NCBI GenBank assembly: GCA_032229975.1
Contig: JAVXVG010000038.1
Coordinates: 124,001 to 188,000 of the forward strand
DNA length: 64,000 bases
Source: JAIVGV01 sp032229975
Lineage (GTDB): Bacteria > Acidobacteriota > Blastocatellia > Pyrinomonadales > Pyrinomonadaceae
Reading direction: 5' to 3'
In this document: positions 18,919 to 27,566 of the stretch, one piece after another
How positions within the stretch are numbered: position 1 is the first letter of the stretch
Layout: every line of letters begins with the position of its first letter
Position numbers and translations under genes: made by a program
The notes under the pieces: model-generated
Databases searched by the model: none
Seen by the model: only the letters and a program-made list of their open reading frames with translations
What the model was told of the DNA's origin: nothing

Positions 18919-19719
18919 TTATTTGGTGAAACCTAACTCCAATTTCACTTCGCGTAAGGCCTGTTTGAAGAGACTATCTCGTCCAAGCTTTGGTAAATGC
19001 CTACGCACATGCTCTCTGACTTTTGCCTCTGAGACATATTGTCCAGACCTCATAATTTCTTGTGCTGCGATCCTTACCGCATGACGGAGCCTATGGGCCG
19101 CTTCTTTTCGTAAAGCGGCTTGGTACTGGAGGTATCGAGAGACAACCGCCTCTGAGAGTTCTGGGAATTTTCGTCGCACAAACTCTCTGGTATGGCTCAA
19201 TCGCCTTGAAACTTCTGAGAATGACAGAGGCGGATACTCGCTAAGCGTATTATGTAAGTATTTACTATCAGCATCCATGCAGAAGGGATGATTTCGGTGA
19301 GTTTTATAGCGTTGTGAAACCGCGAGGCAAAGGCTTAGATAGTTTGTATAGTAGTAAGAGCCAGTATTCTGGCAACCTAAGCGTCTCAAGACGCATTGTA
19401 AAGAAGGTGGGGGCAGTTCTTTGAGTGCCTTCCGAAAGGCTGCTCGCACCTTGACAGGGGGAGGATGCCTGTTATTTCTATACTCCAAATAACGAGAAAC
19501 TATCAGTTCACACTGTTCGGGAAAACGCCTTTTGACTGTACTTGGATGACAGCCTAATCGCCGTGCGATGGCTTCCAGTGATGGCGGTGGATTTTCTTGG
19601 CTGGCAGCTAGAAATTCAATTTCTGCTTGGTCCCAAGGGGCTACTCGCTTAACTTGTGATTGTTTGAGCTGCGCTCGATGAATATTCTGGCAGTTAAGCC
19701 TAACACTTACGTGAGGGTT
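18919..19719 (-). CDS. TnsD-like C-terminal DNA-binding extension of TniQ, reached by a -1 frameshift
   Basis: This frame is open from the A8 tract at the end of tniQ down to 18919 and has no ATG or GTG near its upstream end. Only a TTG at 19488 would start it internally, in the middle of a repeat unit. It encodes about 266 residues with four related helix-turn-helix-like units: PPSLEAIARRLGCHPSTVKR, PPSLQCVLRRLGCQNTGSYY, LSFSEVSRRLSHTREFVRRK and a final VREHVRRHLPKLGRDSLFKQ. Such repeats form the target-DNA-binding half of TnsD proteins. A -1 slip at the A tract would fuse it to TniQ as a protein of about 599 residues. Alternatively it is a frameshift mutation. A relative lies at 49728-50534. 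Confidence 0.72.
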   Translation of the reverse strand, partial: NPHVSVRLNCQNIHRAQLKQSQVKRVAPWDQAEIEFLAASQENPPPSLEAIARRLGCHPSTVKRRFPEQCELIVSRYLEYRNNRHPPPVKVRAAFRKALKELPPPSLQCVLRRLGCQNTGSYYYTNYLSLCLAVSQRYKTHRNHPFCMDADSKYLHNTLSEYPPLSFSEVSRRLSHTREFVRRKFPELSEAVVSRYLQYQAALRKEAAHRLRHAVRIAAQEIMRSGQYVSEAKVREHVRRHLPKLGRDSLFKQALREVKLELGFTK

Positions 19720-20717
19720 TTTTTTAAAGTAAGAGTTCGTTCCCTGAACACCTCTTTGTTTCCTCGGTTAGAAAGTATTTCATGCGGTGAGATATTCAGC
19801 CTAGAGCATAGTTGAGACAATATCTTAAGGCTAAGCTTCGTTTTTCCTGCCAATAGCCGCCGAACCGTACCACTCCAAATACCTACTAGATTAGAGAAGA
19901 TGTTGATGCTCCCATTAGCACGTCGCTCCACATATTCCACCAGATTGCTAGTGAAATCACGCAAAGTAGGCGGCGAGTCAAAAATAACAGCACACGATAA
20001 TAGTTCGCCGATTGACTGGGCTTCTGAGATTTGTATTACCTTTCCTGAGGAATTTACTAATGTCTTATTGCCTTGCCTTTTTCCTTTCATAGGCGCACCT
20101 AACCACATTCGGCATATTGAACAAAAGCCTGGGTAGGAGAAGGTGCTTAGAAAAGGCGATGTCTTCTTGCAATGCGGACATATTCGGCATAAAGGCCCGT
20201 GGTGCAGCGGGCAAAGTGAAATAATCGTAAATGACCATATAAGCGGGTCGTATATAAGTCTTCCCTCATTCCGCCACTCCTCGTAGCAGATCGGACACCA
20301 AGCTTTTCTTGCTCGAAAAAGTAAGTGGTTGGAAAGAACATCCTTCCAACTTAGCGCGGTCATGTACTGAAGGTCGTTACATAAGGTTAGCCGTTCTACC
20401 GTACCAGCAGTTAAATCCGCGAGACGCCCCATTCCATTTATAAGTCTGATAGAGATTTTCGTAGTTGTTGAGTAATGAACGATGGCGCTTCCTGCTGAGG
20501 CTAGAATTTCCCTGTAAAACAGCTTTCGTGGAGAAACGCAATGTTCCGCAGCAAGGCGGGAAATATAGCTCGTCAGACATTCCACACTCGATGAACCTAT
20601 GCCGATTGGCTCTAGCCTGAAGAGCCGGCTTCGCAAAGGCAGTGCTGGCGCTGTCGTATCCCAGTGTGGGTATACTTGGGATATGGCCCGCGATGAGACT
20701 AAAACATTCTTAATCAT
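19707..20717 (-). CDS. tniQ: TniQ family transposition protein
   Basis: A 336-residue TniQ domain protein that links the target selector to TnsC. Landmarks are the N-terminal LPLRSRLFRLEPIGIGSSSV and ECLTSYISRLAAEHCVS, then zinc-binding cysteines in WCPICYEEW, CPLHHGPLCRICPHC and FCSICRMWLG. The C-terminal part includes an XRE-like segment (KLSLKILSQLCSRLNISPHE). The start overlaps the tnsC stop as ATGA. The stop at 19707 falls four codons after a run of eight A residues; reading through it in the -1 frame adds a TnsD-like DNA-binding region. It could therefore act in a short and a long form. Confidence 0.88.
   Translation of the reverse strand: MIKNVLVSSRAISQVYPHWDTTAPALPLRSRLFRLEPIGIGSSSVECLTSYISRLAAEHCVSPRKLFYREILASAGSAIVHYSTTTKISIRLINGMGRLADLTAGTVERLTLCNDLQYMTALSWKDVLSNHLLFRARKAWCPICYEEWRNEGRLIYDPLIWSFTIISLCPLHHGPLCRICPHCKKTSPFLSTFSYPGFCSICRMWLGAPMKGKRQGNKTLVNSSGKVIQISEAQSIGELLSCAVIFDSPPTLRDFTSNLVEYVERRANGSINIFSNLVGIWSGTVRRLLAGKTKLSLKILSQLCSRLNISPHEILSNRGNKEVFRERTLTLKKTLT
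19718..19725 (-). promoter_or_regulatory. A8 slippery tract, candidate -1 frameshift site
   Basis: On the coding strand the codons read TTA AAA AAA ACC, containing the classic A_AAA_AAA heptamer. The zero frame stops four codons later, and the -1 frame is open for 266 codons. Similar motifs drive frameshifting or transcript slippage in insertion-sequence transposases and dnaX. No strong downstream stem was found by eye. Confidence 0.6.
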
Positions 20718-21919
20718 ATTACCGTGCCAACCTTATCACGCACTGGCTTCCGAGCGCCGACACGATGTTTGCGCCGTGTCGCATTTTTTTCGTTAGTTTG
20801 CCTGCTATCGGCTATTGAATAATCTTCTTGCGCTCCTCTTGACAATTCTGGCTCAAGCCCCAAAGTCGTTCGTAATAAGGCTCGCGTTCCAGCCACTTCT
20901 TCCAGTTCCTTCTCTCCATCAACTGCCTCACGCAACATAGTCGTGCATTGGGCAACTGACGGGGCATGGTGTTCCAAGTGCTCAACTGTAATGGTGCGAC
21001 TATTACTCTCCAGGGCGAATGCTAAGGAAAGAGTTAGCCAATCCTTGAGTACCCCAATGCAACCGATGCTTCGTTCATAGAAAAAGTCCCACATCGACAC
21101 TAGGTCAGGTTGCTCAGCTAGCGGCAGGCGCTGTTGAAAAGTATTCAATACGCTCTTAAATGTCTCCTGATGAGCCTTATTTCGAGCATGGTAGCGGCCA
21201 AAATGTATATCTATGCTCCGCCGGCTCAATTGGCCGTTTAAGTTTCGGAGCGGCATCAGCTCGTATGTGCCACATAAACAATGTGTTATTAAAGACTTAT
21301 CCCCGATTGACTTTATTGTGTTCAATTGGTCTAGTAGTCTTCGCCCCGATCCAATAATTCCTAAATGTTGGGCATCGTCGAGTAGCACAACTAGAGGCTT
21401 GCGGTGGCGTAGAGCCTGCTCACTGGCGAACCGCATGTTGCTTGTTGAAGACCCATCATTCAAAATTAACCGCGTGCCTGTTTGACTCTTATCTAGATGC
21501 GTATGCTGGATGGTAGTAGCCCACCTTTCAATATCAATCTTGTGGTCCGCCAGTGGTTCATCTAACTCTACTAACAGCCTCTTGAAATAATCTTTCCAGT
21601 CAAAATTGCCGGACGTGGGAGCGATGAGCTGAAGAGTAATAACAGGGATTCGCTCGGGATCTTTCTTCATTTCGCCAAACATCATCTCAGTTACGTATCT
21701 ATTGATGCCTTCTAATAATGTTGTTTTACCGACACCTGCGGGTCCATAAATAAAGATGAGAGAGCCTGGGCGAGAATCCCGAACAGCTCTCCTTAATTCA
21801 TCGTAAGCCTTCTTTAATAATGGGTGCTTAACTTTAAATTCACGGAATGCCTTGAGCCTCTTCTCCCTGGGCTGTTTGAGCAACTCCTGAATAGTTGAGT
21901 TTGGGTCATTACCTGCCAC
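20714..21919 (-). CDS. tnsC: TnsC-like AAA+ ATPase regulator of transposition
   Basis: A 401-residue AAA+ protein that would bind target DNA and connect TniQ/TnsD to the transposase. Walker A is FIYGPAGVGKTTLLEGI (about residues 54-70) and Walker B is PLVVLLDDAQHLG (about residues 194-206). An arginine-rich sensor stretch (LNGQLSRRSIDIHFGRYHAR) follows. The start is GTG 21919, two bases after the tnsAB stop, with a GGAG ribosome-binding site. The C-terminal tail is basic and low-complexity. It lies mid-operon between tnsAB and tniQ. Its size is between Tn7 TnsC (555 aa) and the short TnsC of type V-K elements. Confidence 0.9.
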   Translation of the reverse strand: MAGNDPNSTIQELLKQPREKRLKAFREFKVKHPLLKKAYDELRRAVRDSRPGSLIFIYGPAGVGKTTLLEGINRYVTEMMFGEMKKDPERIPVITLQLIAPTSGNFDWKDYFKRLLVELDEPLADHKIDIERWATTIQHTHLDKSQTGTRLILNDGSSTSNMRFASEQALRHRKPLVVLLDDAQHLGIIGSGRRLLDQLNTIKSIGDKSLITHCLCGTYELMPLRNLNGQLSRRSIDIHFGRYHARNKAHQETFKSVLNTFQQRLPLAEQPDLVSMWDFFYERSIGCIGVLKDWLTLSLAFALESNSRTITVEHLEHHAPSVAQCTTMLREAVDGEKELEEVAGTRALLRTTLGLEPELSRGAQEDYSIADSRQTNEKNATRRKHRVGARKPVRDKVGTVI

Positions 21920-21921
21920 TG

Positions 21922-24636
21922 TTAGAACTCTCCATAGGTTTCAAGGTTTTGAGTTGGGTGAGATTCACGCGTGGGAGAACTGTGCGACTGTTCTGATGTG
22001 TTAAATGAATCAGCCGGCAGGATTGTAGGCTCAGCCACTGTTTCAAGCATTTGTTGCTGCAAACTGCTACCAGCCAGAGCGAGTACATTGCGAGTCGCCC
22101 GATCAAGAAGGCGTTGGCGCAAGAGCACTTCTTCGGATTCAATAGATTCCAAGAAGCGGGCCAATCTTGTAGCAGTAATATTGAATCGCTGGGAGTGGCG
22201 TGTTTGCCGGCGTCGTAATTCATTCGCCGCAAGCATTAGCTCGCGTTCGGAGTGATCGCGAAGGGTCAAGTACTTTTCCGACTGGCATTCAGCCCAATGG
22301 CCTCGGGCGTAAGCAAAAGCGGTGCCTATATTGAAGGGGTCGTACCGTACACTAACGCGTGTGCCCTCTACTTCCGGGTGTCGAAAAGCTTCCGACCAGT
22401 AGTAGATGTAGTTGACCTTCACCCCGCGCCCCGGATAAACCTTTGCTGTTGTTCTCGGAGTAGTGGGAAAAGAAAGAATTCGGAACTCATCATCGTAAGG
22501 AATTAGGCGATGCGTGCGTTCCCCAGCATTTAACATGCCTCTAGCAAAGGCGTCGCATGGACACTCACCTAATGCAGGATGTTCTATCGTGTCATAAACC
22601 TCATACGCCCATTCACACAGGTATAGGTAGATCTTTTCTAATGTCCAAATCGCATGTTCTTTGGGGTTAACGGCTTTCGTAATTTCACGAACATTACGTG
22701 TTACCTGGGTGTTACCTTGAAGGTTATAGATGAATCTTGTGTTAGTAGTACCAAAAAACCTCTCGCCCACTGAGCCGAAGCGACTTTGTGACGGTGGTCG
22801 TGTTTTCTTAGTACATTCATATCTTGCCAGCAAGGTTTCAAAATAAGTGTCAGAAAATTCTTTGCCTCCATCAACAACGATTGTTTGTGGGAACCTGCTG
22901 AATCTTCGCACTAACTCGCGTAAGATCATCATGCATGAGCGATAGCTTGGCCTGTCATATGTCAAGCTCAGGGCCAGGCATCGGCGTGAACATGCGTCCA
23001 ACGCAGTGGTTAGCCACGAGCGACCTAGCTTTTGACCAGTAAGTGAACAGACAAGTTCCTCATCTAATTCAGTGTGATCTATATGAACAATTTGAAAAGG
23101 TCGCTCGCCATGCTGCGGTGTGGTCGGTGTTAACTCCCAATAGAATTCTTTAAACTTATACGCTGCTTTCGTGCCCTTCCTCTTAACGACCTGCTCATGA
23201 AGCGAGCGCGAATTTATGGCTTTCCAAAATGTTTTGTAGCTGGCAGGCAAAACTCCACGTTGCTCGCAAGCTAGGCGGAAAGCGCCGTAGACTGCTGATT
23301 TACTTTGTTGCTTGTTAGTTTCGTAATGAGTTTCGATGAACTCAGTGATTAATGTCCTAGTCGCTGGCGGCAACTTATCGCCTGCATTCCCACTTCTTCT
23401 CTTAGGGAATAGCCCAAGATATCCAATACCGTAAGCATCTTGCGCCCTGTTGAAATTTGCTCTTAAACGTCTTACCGTTCGGTCAGAAATTTCTTCGCCC
23501 GCAGGTAAAGAGTCTTTGTTTGTGTAGGCACTAATAATCCTGTAGCGGCGATTAGCCTCTGCATACATATGCCTATCAGCCTGTGCGAATAGGCTCATAG
23601 CTACAGGGTGAATATTTGAAGATGTTTTAGCTGCGACGCCGGTAATGCGATTCTCTTTAACCAGCTTCTCAAAGACATTAATGGGTATTTCCGTAAATGT
23701 CTGACCTTCCCCTAAAAGCCCTACTGCGGTTTCTCCAACGTATGCAATCTTCCACCTCTTATTGTCCAACTGAATATAAGTGCCAGCAGTCAAATCAACA
23801 TATAGTGACTGAGTTACGTTGCTATCCGGCGTGCTCCGCGTGAGGGTTGCATACGCAAGAGCTGTATCCTTATCTGGGAAAACTTGCACGCGGTCAGCCT
23901 CTAATAACGGCACCCTGTAAAGGTCAACGTACAACTCACCAGTTGCAATAAGCATGAAAACATCATCACGGCTGGCTGCCCCTCCTGTACGCTCGAACAA
24001 ATCCGCTAATGTGATTCCTGGCGTGTCCACGACCTGTTGGATTAGGGAGAGGCGAGTATCTTTCGCAACTGCCCGTGAGCTATTACGGAAGTAATCTTCT
24101 AAGAACTCGACACTCCTTTGAAAGGCCCAATTGATTTCTTTAGAGGAACGAATGTGGTAATAGAGGCCATATGGTTGGGCATATTCTTCACCTGGGGCAC
24201 ATCGCCACTTACTCTCAGCATCCAGAGAATAGCGACTAGGGCTCTTGGATAATAGATTCAGCAGTTGGTCCTCCAACTTGCACTCTTCCCAGCCAGCTGT
24301 ATAGGTACGTAAAACGAAGAAATCCGGAGTGTGTAAAACACCTAATCGTCGTCCGCTGGCTGATTCATAATCCAATTTAATAATCGAAGGTTGGTCATAG
24401 TACTCAAGAACATCCTCATCATGCTCATACTCTTTAATGAAGGCCAACTCATTTTTATGGCTCTCGAACTGAATCGTTACACCCATTTTGCGGCTCGGAT
24501 AGCGTCCGTGAACGCTCTTGAAACCTTGCACTGCGCGGACTGGCTGGGAGTTCCGAATTTGATCAACCAGTACTCGTGCCTCGGCAGATAAACCAAGGGA
24601 GCAATGCCATCTCTCAAGTTCAGCATTACTAAGCAT
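21922..24636 (-). CDS. tnsB: TnsA-TnsB fusion transposase
   Basis: A 904-residue protein. The N-terminal 230 residues look like a TnsA endonuclease: VTIQFESHKNELAFIKEYEH, DVLEYYDQPSIIKLDYES and HTPDFFVLRTYTAGWEECK, giving an acidic residue, a PD aspartate and E-x-K. The remainder is a TnsB DDE integrase with HIDHTELDEELVCS, TIVVDGGKEFSD and SVGERFFGTTNTRF carrying the D, D and E. TnsB joins the 3' ends to target, and a TnsA activity cuts the 5' ends, so cut-and-paste movement is predicted. The start is ATG 24636, behind an AAGGAG. A GTG at 24663 would add nine residues. TnsAB fusions are known in some Tn7-like groups. Confidence 0.88.
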   Translation of the reverse strand: MLSNAELERWHCSLGLSAEARVLVDQIRNSQPVRAVQGFKSVHGRYPSRKMGVTIQFESHKNELAFIKEYEHDEDVLEYYDQPSIIKLDYESASGRRLGVLHTPDFFVLRTYTAGWEECKLEDQLLNLLSKSPSRYSLDAESKWRCAPGEEYAQPYGLYYHIRSSKEINWAFQRSVEFLEDYFRNSSRAVAKDTRLSLIQQVVDTPGITLADLFERTGGAASRDDVFMLIATGELYVDLYRVPLLEADRVQVFPDKDTALAYATLTRSTPDSNVTQSLYVDLTAGTYIQLDNKRWKIAYVGETAVGLLGEGQTFTEIPINVFEKLVKENRITGVAAKTSSNIHPVAMSLFAQADRHMYAEANRRYRIISAYTNKDSLPAGEEISDRTVRRLRANFNRAQDAYGIGYLGLFPKRRSGNAGDKLPPATRTLITEFIETHYETNKQQSKSAVYGAFRLACEQRGVLPASYKTFWKAINSRSLHEQVVKRKGTKAAYKFKEFYWELTPTTPQHGERPFQIVHIDHTELDEELVCSLTGQKLGRSWLTTALDACSRRCLALSLTYDRPSYRSCMMILRELVRRFSRFPQTIVVDGGKEFSDTYFETLLARYECTKKTRPPSQSRFGSVGERFFGTTNTRFIYNLQGNTQVTRNVREITKAVNPKEHAIWTLEKIYLYLCEWAYEVYDTIEHPALGECPCDAFARGMLNAGERTHRLIPYDDEFRILSFPTTPRTTAKVYPGRGVKVNYIYYWSEAFRHPEVEGTRVSVRYDPFNIGTAFAYARGHWAECQSEKYLTLRDHSERELMLAANELRRRQTRHSQRFNITATRLARFLESIESEEVLLRQRLLDRATRNVLALAGSSLQQQMLETVAEPTILPADSFNTSEQSHSSPTRESHPTQNLETYGEF

Positions 24637-24754
24637 AAAGAAAAGCTCCTTCCTACGGCCCACGGTTACCTAATAAGACCTTTATTTACAGCCGACTAAC
24701 TTAGGCGGTAAGTAGGGAATTCTCACTTCATATAGCTCGGGCGGAATAAAGCAC

Positions 24755-24782
24755 TTGACAAGAGGATACGCCAGGGTAGAAT
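24755..24782 (+). promoter_or_regulatory. Sigma70-type promoter divergent from the transposase operon
   Basis: A perfect TTGACA (24755-24760), a 16-bp spacer and TAGAAT (24777-24782), pointing away from tnsAB and toward the structured region below. No coding start with a ribosome-binding site follows. Confidence 0.62.
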
Positions 24783-24788
24783 GCAGCA

Positions 24789-24897
24789 GGCATTAGATAC
24801 ACAAAAGTCCTCTCGCCAAGGCGAGTCAGTTAAGGACAATTAAGCTAACGAATTGACCTGAAGTGCGTGGCTACCAAACCCGCTTCAGGTCTTTTTG
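24789..24897 (+). ncRNA. Candidate small structured RNA of about 110 nt
   Basis: A strong promoter is followed by a stretch with no reading frame that folds and ends in a terminator. Inside, CTCGCC-aa-GGCGAG forms a tight hairpin (around 24812-24825) bracketed by GTCC and GGAC. It ends with GACCTGAAG...CTTCAGGTC and a T5 run. It could be an antisense or regulatory RNA of the element, or the leader of a cargo gene. No CRISPR-repeat similarity was seen. Confidence 0.5.
24855..24897 (+). terminator. Rho-independent terminator of the candidate small RNA
   Basis: A 9-bp stem (24855-24863 with 24883-24891) is extended by a few GC pairs and followed by TTTTTGTTT. Confidence 0.75.
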
Positions 24898-25106
24898 TTT
24901 ATCCTCTTAAGTCCTCCCTTGCAAACCCCAGCGCGTATATATCATCCCTTCTTGTTTTTATCAAGCCTTTTATTTGCAATGGTTTAGCGTGCATATTTGT
25001 CAAATATGCATTGTTGTTGATCGCCCCAGTTGATAATATGCTTGACTAATAAGTACGCTAGAGTGTCAATTAGTTTCAGCGTGCTCAGGAGAGTTGAAAC
25101 AACAAT

Positions 25107-25697
25107 TCATCTGGGCAAGTTTTCAACTATCTTTTCTAATTGCCAAGCCGCTTCCATTTCTCTTTTAGTCATTGGCTCGACACTGCTCTTTCTACTCTCC
25201 CATGCATTACGATGAGCAGCTACCTGAGAACATATAGCCACTTCACGAGCCATCCGTGCAGCATCCTCATGACCAACCATGAGTGCCGCGCGACAAGCTT
25301 CTAAAGCCCCGACGTGCTTCGTTCCTTCAAATCGCCACATCGCGGGTCGAGCTTCTTCAATCACTCTTTGCAACTGCTCCCAAGTGCCTGCCCCCTCCAT
25401 ATTCAGTAATGCCGCCGTGCCCAGGCACTTGTGCGGGCGATGATCGCCGGGGGCGTGCGCCTCAAAGACATAGAGCGTGTGCTCGGCGAAGTCGCAGGCC
25501 AGAGCACGCAGATGTTTCTCTGTCAGGAACTCGCGCCGCAGCAGTGCCTCGACGCGGTTCTTAGCTGGTAGGTCTAATTCAAGAATCTCGGCGGCTGTGA
25601 TCTGAGGGTAGGTTACGTACCGCTCGATCAGATCGTAAGACTCTTCCGTCGTGATCAGATCCGAGTCCAATAGAACACCTACTGAGATGGTCTTCAC
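25107..25697 (-). CDS. Putative Imm5-like immunity protein
   Basis: About 196 residues. The N-terminal 70 residues are not recognised. The C-terminal half resembles Imm5-like putative immunity proteins: ALACDFAEHTLYVFEAHAPG, then HRPHKCLGTAALLN, an alanine-rich helical stretch (GALEACRAALMVGHEDAARM) and a closing AAWQLEKIVENL. GTG 25697 is chosen because it falls just after the stop of the upstream TM2 gene; earlier in-frame starts would overlap it. No cognate toxin gene is adjacent, so it may be an orphan. Its GC is higher than in the surrounding transposon DNA. Confidence 0.5.
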   Translation of the reverse strand: MKTISVGVLLDSDLITTEESYDLIERYVTYPQITAAEILELDLPAKNRVEALLRREFLTEKHLRALACDFAEHTLYVFEAHAPGDHRPHKCLGTAALLNMEGAGTWEQLQRVIEEARPAMWRFEGTKHVGALEACRAALMVGHEDAARMAREVAICSQVAAHRNAWESRKSSVEPMTKREMEAAWQLEKIVENLPR

Positions 25698-25704
25698 TTG
25701 AATC

Positions 25705-25989
25705 TCACACCCAGTCTTCAATCGGTTTGCCTTCTCTGTCCGTGAACTTGCCCATGATGATGAGCATCGCGTCAACGAAGAGCCATAGGAGTAGTAAGCC
25801 GATGGGGATCGCCGGGAGGACTTCGCTATTGGAGAGGCTTAGTAAGCCAGCTAAGCCATAGGCGATGAGTTGAAGACCGCCCGTGAGGTATTTGCCGGTG
25901 TAGAAACGGTGGACGGCGAGCAAGCCGAAGAGTCCGCAGAGTAAGAGCAGCGTCAGCTTCTTCTCATTACTAACGGGGGGCTTATCCAT
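25705..25989 (-). CDS. TM2 domain membrane protein
   Basis: A 94-residue protein with two hydrophobic helices and the TM2 pattern: LTLLLLCGLFGLLAVHRFYT, GKYLTGGLQLIAYGLAGL, then LLLLWLFVDAMLIIMGKF. It is therefore an inner-membrane protein. It lies eight bases upstream of the Imm5-like gene on the same strand, probably in one transcript. TM2 proteins have no defined biochemical role. Together the two could be an immunity or stress cassette. Confidence 0.8.
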   Translation of the reverse strand: MDKPPVSNEKKLTLLLLCGLFGLLAVHRFYTGKYLTGGLQLIAYGLAGLLSLSNSEVLPAIPIGLLLLWLFVDAMLIIMGKFTDREGKPIEDWV

Positions 25990-26262
25990 AAAGCCAATCC
26001 GGTGATTATGTGCAGCGCCGCATTCTGCTCAATATCTCTATGGTAAGTAGCGGCGGGCTTTGGTATTTTAAGCTGTCTCTTTGACAGCCGGTTACCGTAC
26101 TAATGCGCCTTGAGGCTCAACAGCACAAATGATATGTGCTGCTAAGGAGCATGGCTTTCTCTTGCTCCTGGTGGCACAAGGCAATTTAGACGATTGTTGC
26201 CTATTTAGGCAAGAAGCTAGGGTAAATCTATTTAATTCCGATCCATCAGGGAGGTGTTCCTG

Positions 26263-26598
26263 ATGGGTCGCTCACACCGTCCGCGCCCCGCGCGTTTGGG
26301 CGAGAAACTCCGGCAGATTCGGGCTTCGCTTAGACTTACGCTTGAGCAGATGATCGAGCGGTTAGACTATAAAGATTCCCCGGTCTACCCAACTAATATT
26401 TCCGCAATGGAACGTGGAGAACGTGAACCGCCCCTATTACTCTTGCTCGCCTATGCCCGCCTTATTGGAATATCAACGGACGTTTTAATTGATGACAGAC
26501 TCAAATTACCGAAGGCTCTCAATCCTGAAAGCAGAAATACAAAACTTAGAAGAATCATTGCAATCCAGAAAGTAGCTAAGGGCAGGAAGACGAGGTAG
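26263..26598 (+). CDS. XRE family helix-turn-helix regulator
   Basis: A 111-residue DNA-binding protein. The HTH region is LGEKLRQIRASLRLTLEQMI, followed by YPTNISAMERGEREPPLLLL, typical of XRE/Cro domains. ATG 26263 is selected because an excellent AGGGAGGTG site ends about six bases upstream; a GTG at 26254 lies inside that site. The tail is basic. It directly precedes the Mrr-like nuclease on the same strand (43-bp gap) and may regulate it, as C proteins do for restriction systems. That is inference. Confidence 0.8.
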   Translation: MGRSHRPRPARLGEKLRQIRASLRLTLEQMIERLDYKDSPVYPTNISAMERGEREPPLLLLLAYARLIGISTDVLIDDRLKLPKALNPESRNTKLRRIIAIQKVAKGRKTR

Positions 26599-26641
26599 CC
26601 AGAAACAGTCACAAAGAAATCCTTCTGAGTAAGGCTCGAAT

Positions 26642-27535
26642 ATGTGGGATTATTCCTGTGCAAGCACATTACTTACCCTAAACTGCGTCACTTCCAAGAA
26701 GTGTGTTTGGTGCAATAAAAAACTCCTACGTATGGACCCCGTAGGCTTTCAAGCAGAAGCCTCCCAAAGAAAACTTATAGTGCAGATATCAATATGCCCA
26801 TATTGCGGTTGGTGGACAGTATTCAGAATTTTCCAAGGCGATCACCCAAGAAGTGCGGGTCTCTTTGAGTGTTATGAAGGAGCTATGGGCAGCTTAAAGG
26901 AATTTGATCTAACTGACATATCTGCCCCCCTTTCAGATGTAAGAAATTACTTGCAGATCAAGAGAGACAAAGTCTTTGATTTACACCCGAGGATTTTTGA
27001 AGAGCTTGTTGGCTCCGTATTCAGAGATTATGGGTGGGAGGTTAGGGTCACTGCATATACTGGGGACGGTGGTATTGATATTGTTTTAACGGATGGCATG
27101 AGGACAGTAGGTATTCAAGTTAAGAAACATAAGAAGGGGAAAAAAGTAGAGGCAGAGCAAATAAGGGCGCTCGCGGGTGCTTTGATGCTTAATGGCCTGA
27201 CGGAAGGAGTGTTCGTTACAACTTCTTCATACAGAAGAGGTGCAATAAAGACAGCAGAAAAATATACCGAAATAGGTCATCCAATCAGGCTAATGGATTG
27301 TCAGAAATTCCTTGATGCGTTGGAGATTGTTCAACCGGAACAGTTCAATCTTGATGGAAAAACTTTCAAAAATAGGGTGCTTGCTAAGGGTGCTTATATC
27401 GGGAGTGGTATCGAAAAGCCATTTATAGAAAAGGAAGATATATACACCCGACAGATAATATCGTCAGCTTACGCTGTAAATGAGCTTCTTGACCTTCACG
27501 AAGAACAAGTTCCTCATTTCGCAGCAGAGGAATGA
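26642..27535 (+). CDS. Mrr-type restriction endonuclease-like protein with N-terminal zinc ribbon
   Basis: A 297-residue protein. The N-terminus has two CxxC pairs (KKCVWCNKK and ISICPYCGWW), suggesting a zinc ribbon. The middle is a PD-(D/E)xK nuclease of the Mrr_cat type: FEELVGSVFRDYGWEVRVTA, GDGGIDIVL and GIQVKKHKKG supply E, D and Q-x-K, and LTEGVFVTTSSYRRGAIKTA is the usual distal motif. The C-terminal 70 residues are unassigned. It may cut modified or foreign DNA, as type IV enzymes do. It is part of the transposon cargo next to an XRE regulator. Confidence 0.82.
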   Translation: MWDYSCASTLLTLNCVTSKKCVWCNKKLLRMDPVGFQAEASQRKLIVQISICPYCGWWTVFRIFQGDHPRSAGLFECYEGAMGSLKEFDLTDISAPLSDVRNYLQIKRDKVFDLHPRIFEELVGSVFRDYGWEVRVTAYTGDGGIDIVLTDGMRTVGIQVKKHKKGKKVEAEQIRALAGALMLNGLTEGVFVTTSSYRRGAIKTAEKYTEIGHPIRLMDCQKFLDALEIVQPEQFNLDGKTFKNRVLAKGAYIGSGIEKPFIEKEDIYTRQIISSAYAVNELLDLHEEQVPHFAAEE

Positions 27536-27566
27536 ATCCACTTCAAATGGAATCTTATTTTCCCTC

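Noticed and set aside
24789..24897. Guide RNA or tracrRNA of a CRISPR-associated transposon
   Set aside because: There is no Cas effector, no repeat-spacer unit and no repeat/anti-repeat pairing in the element.
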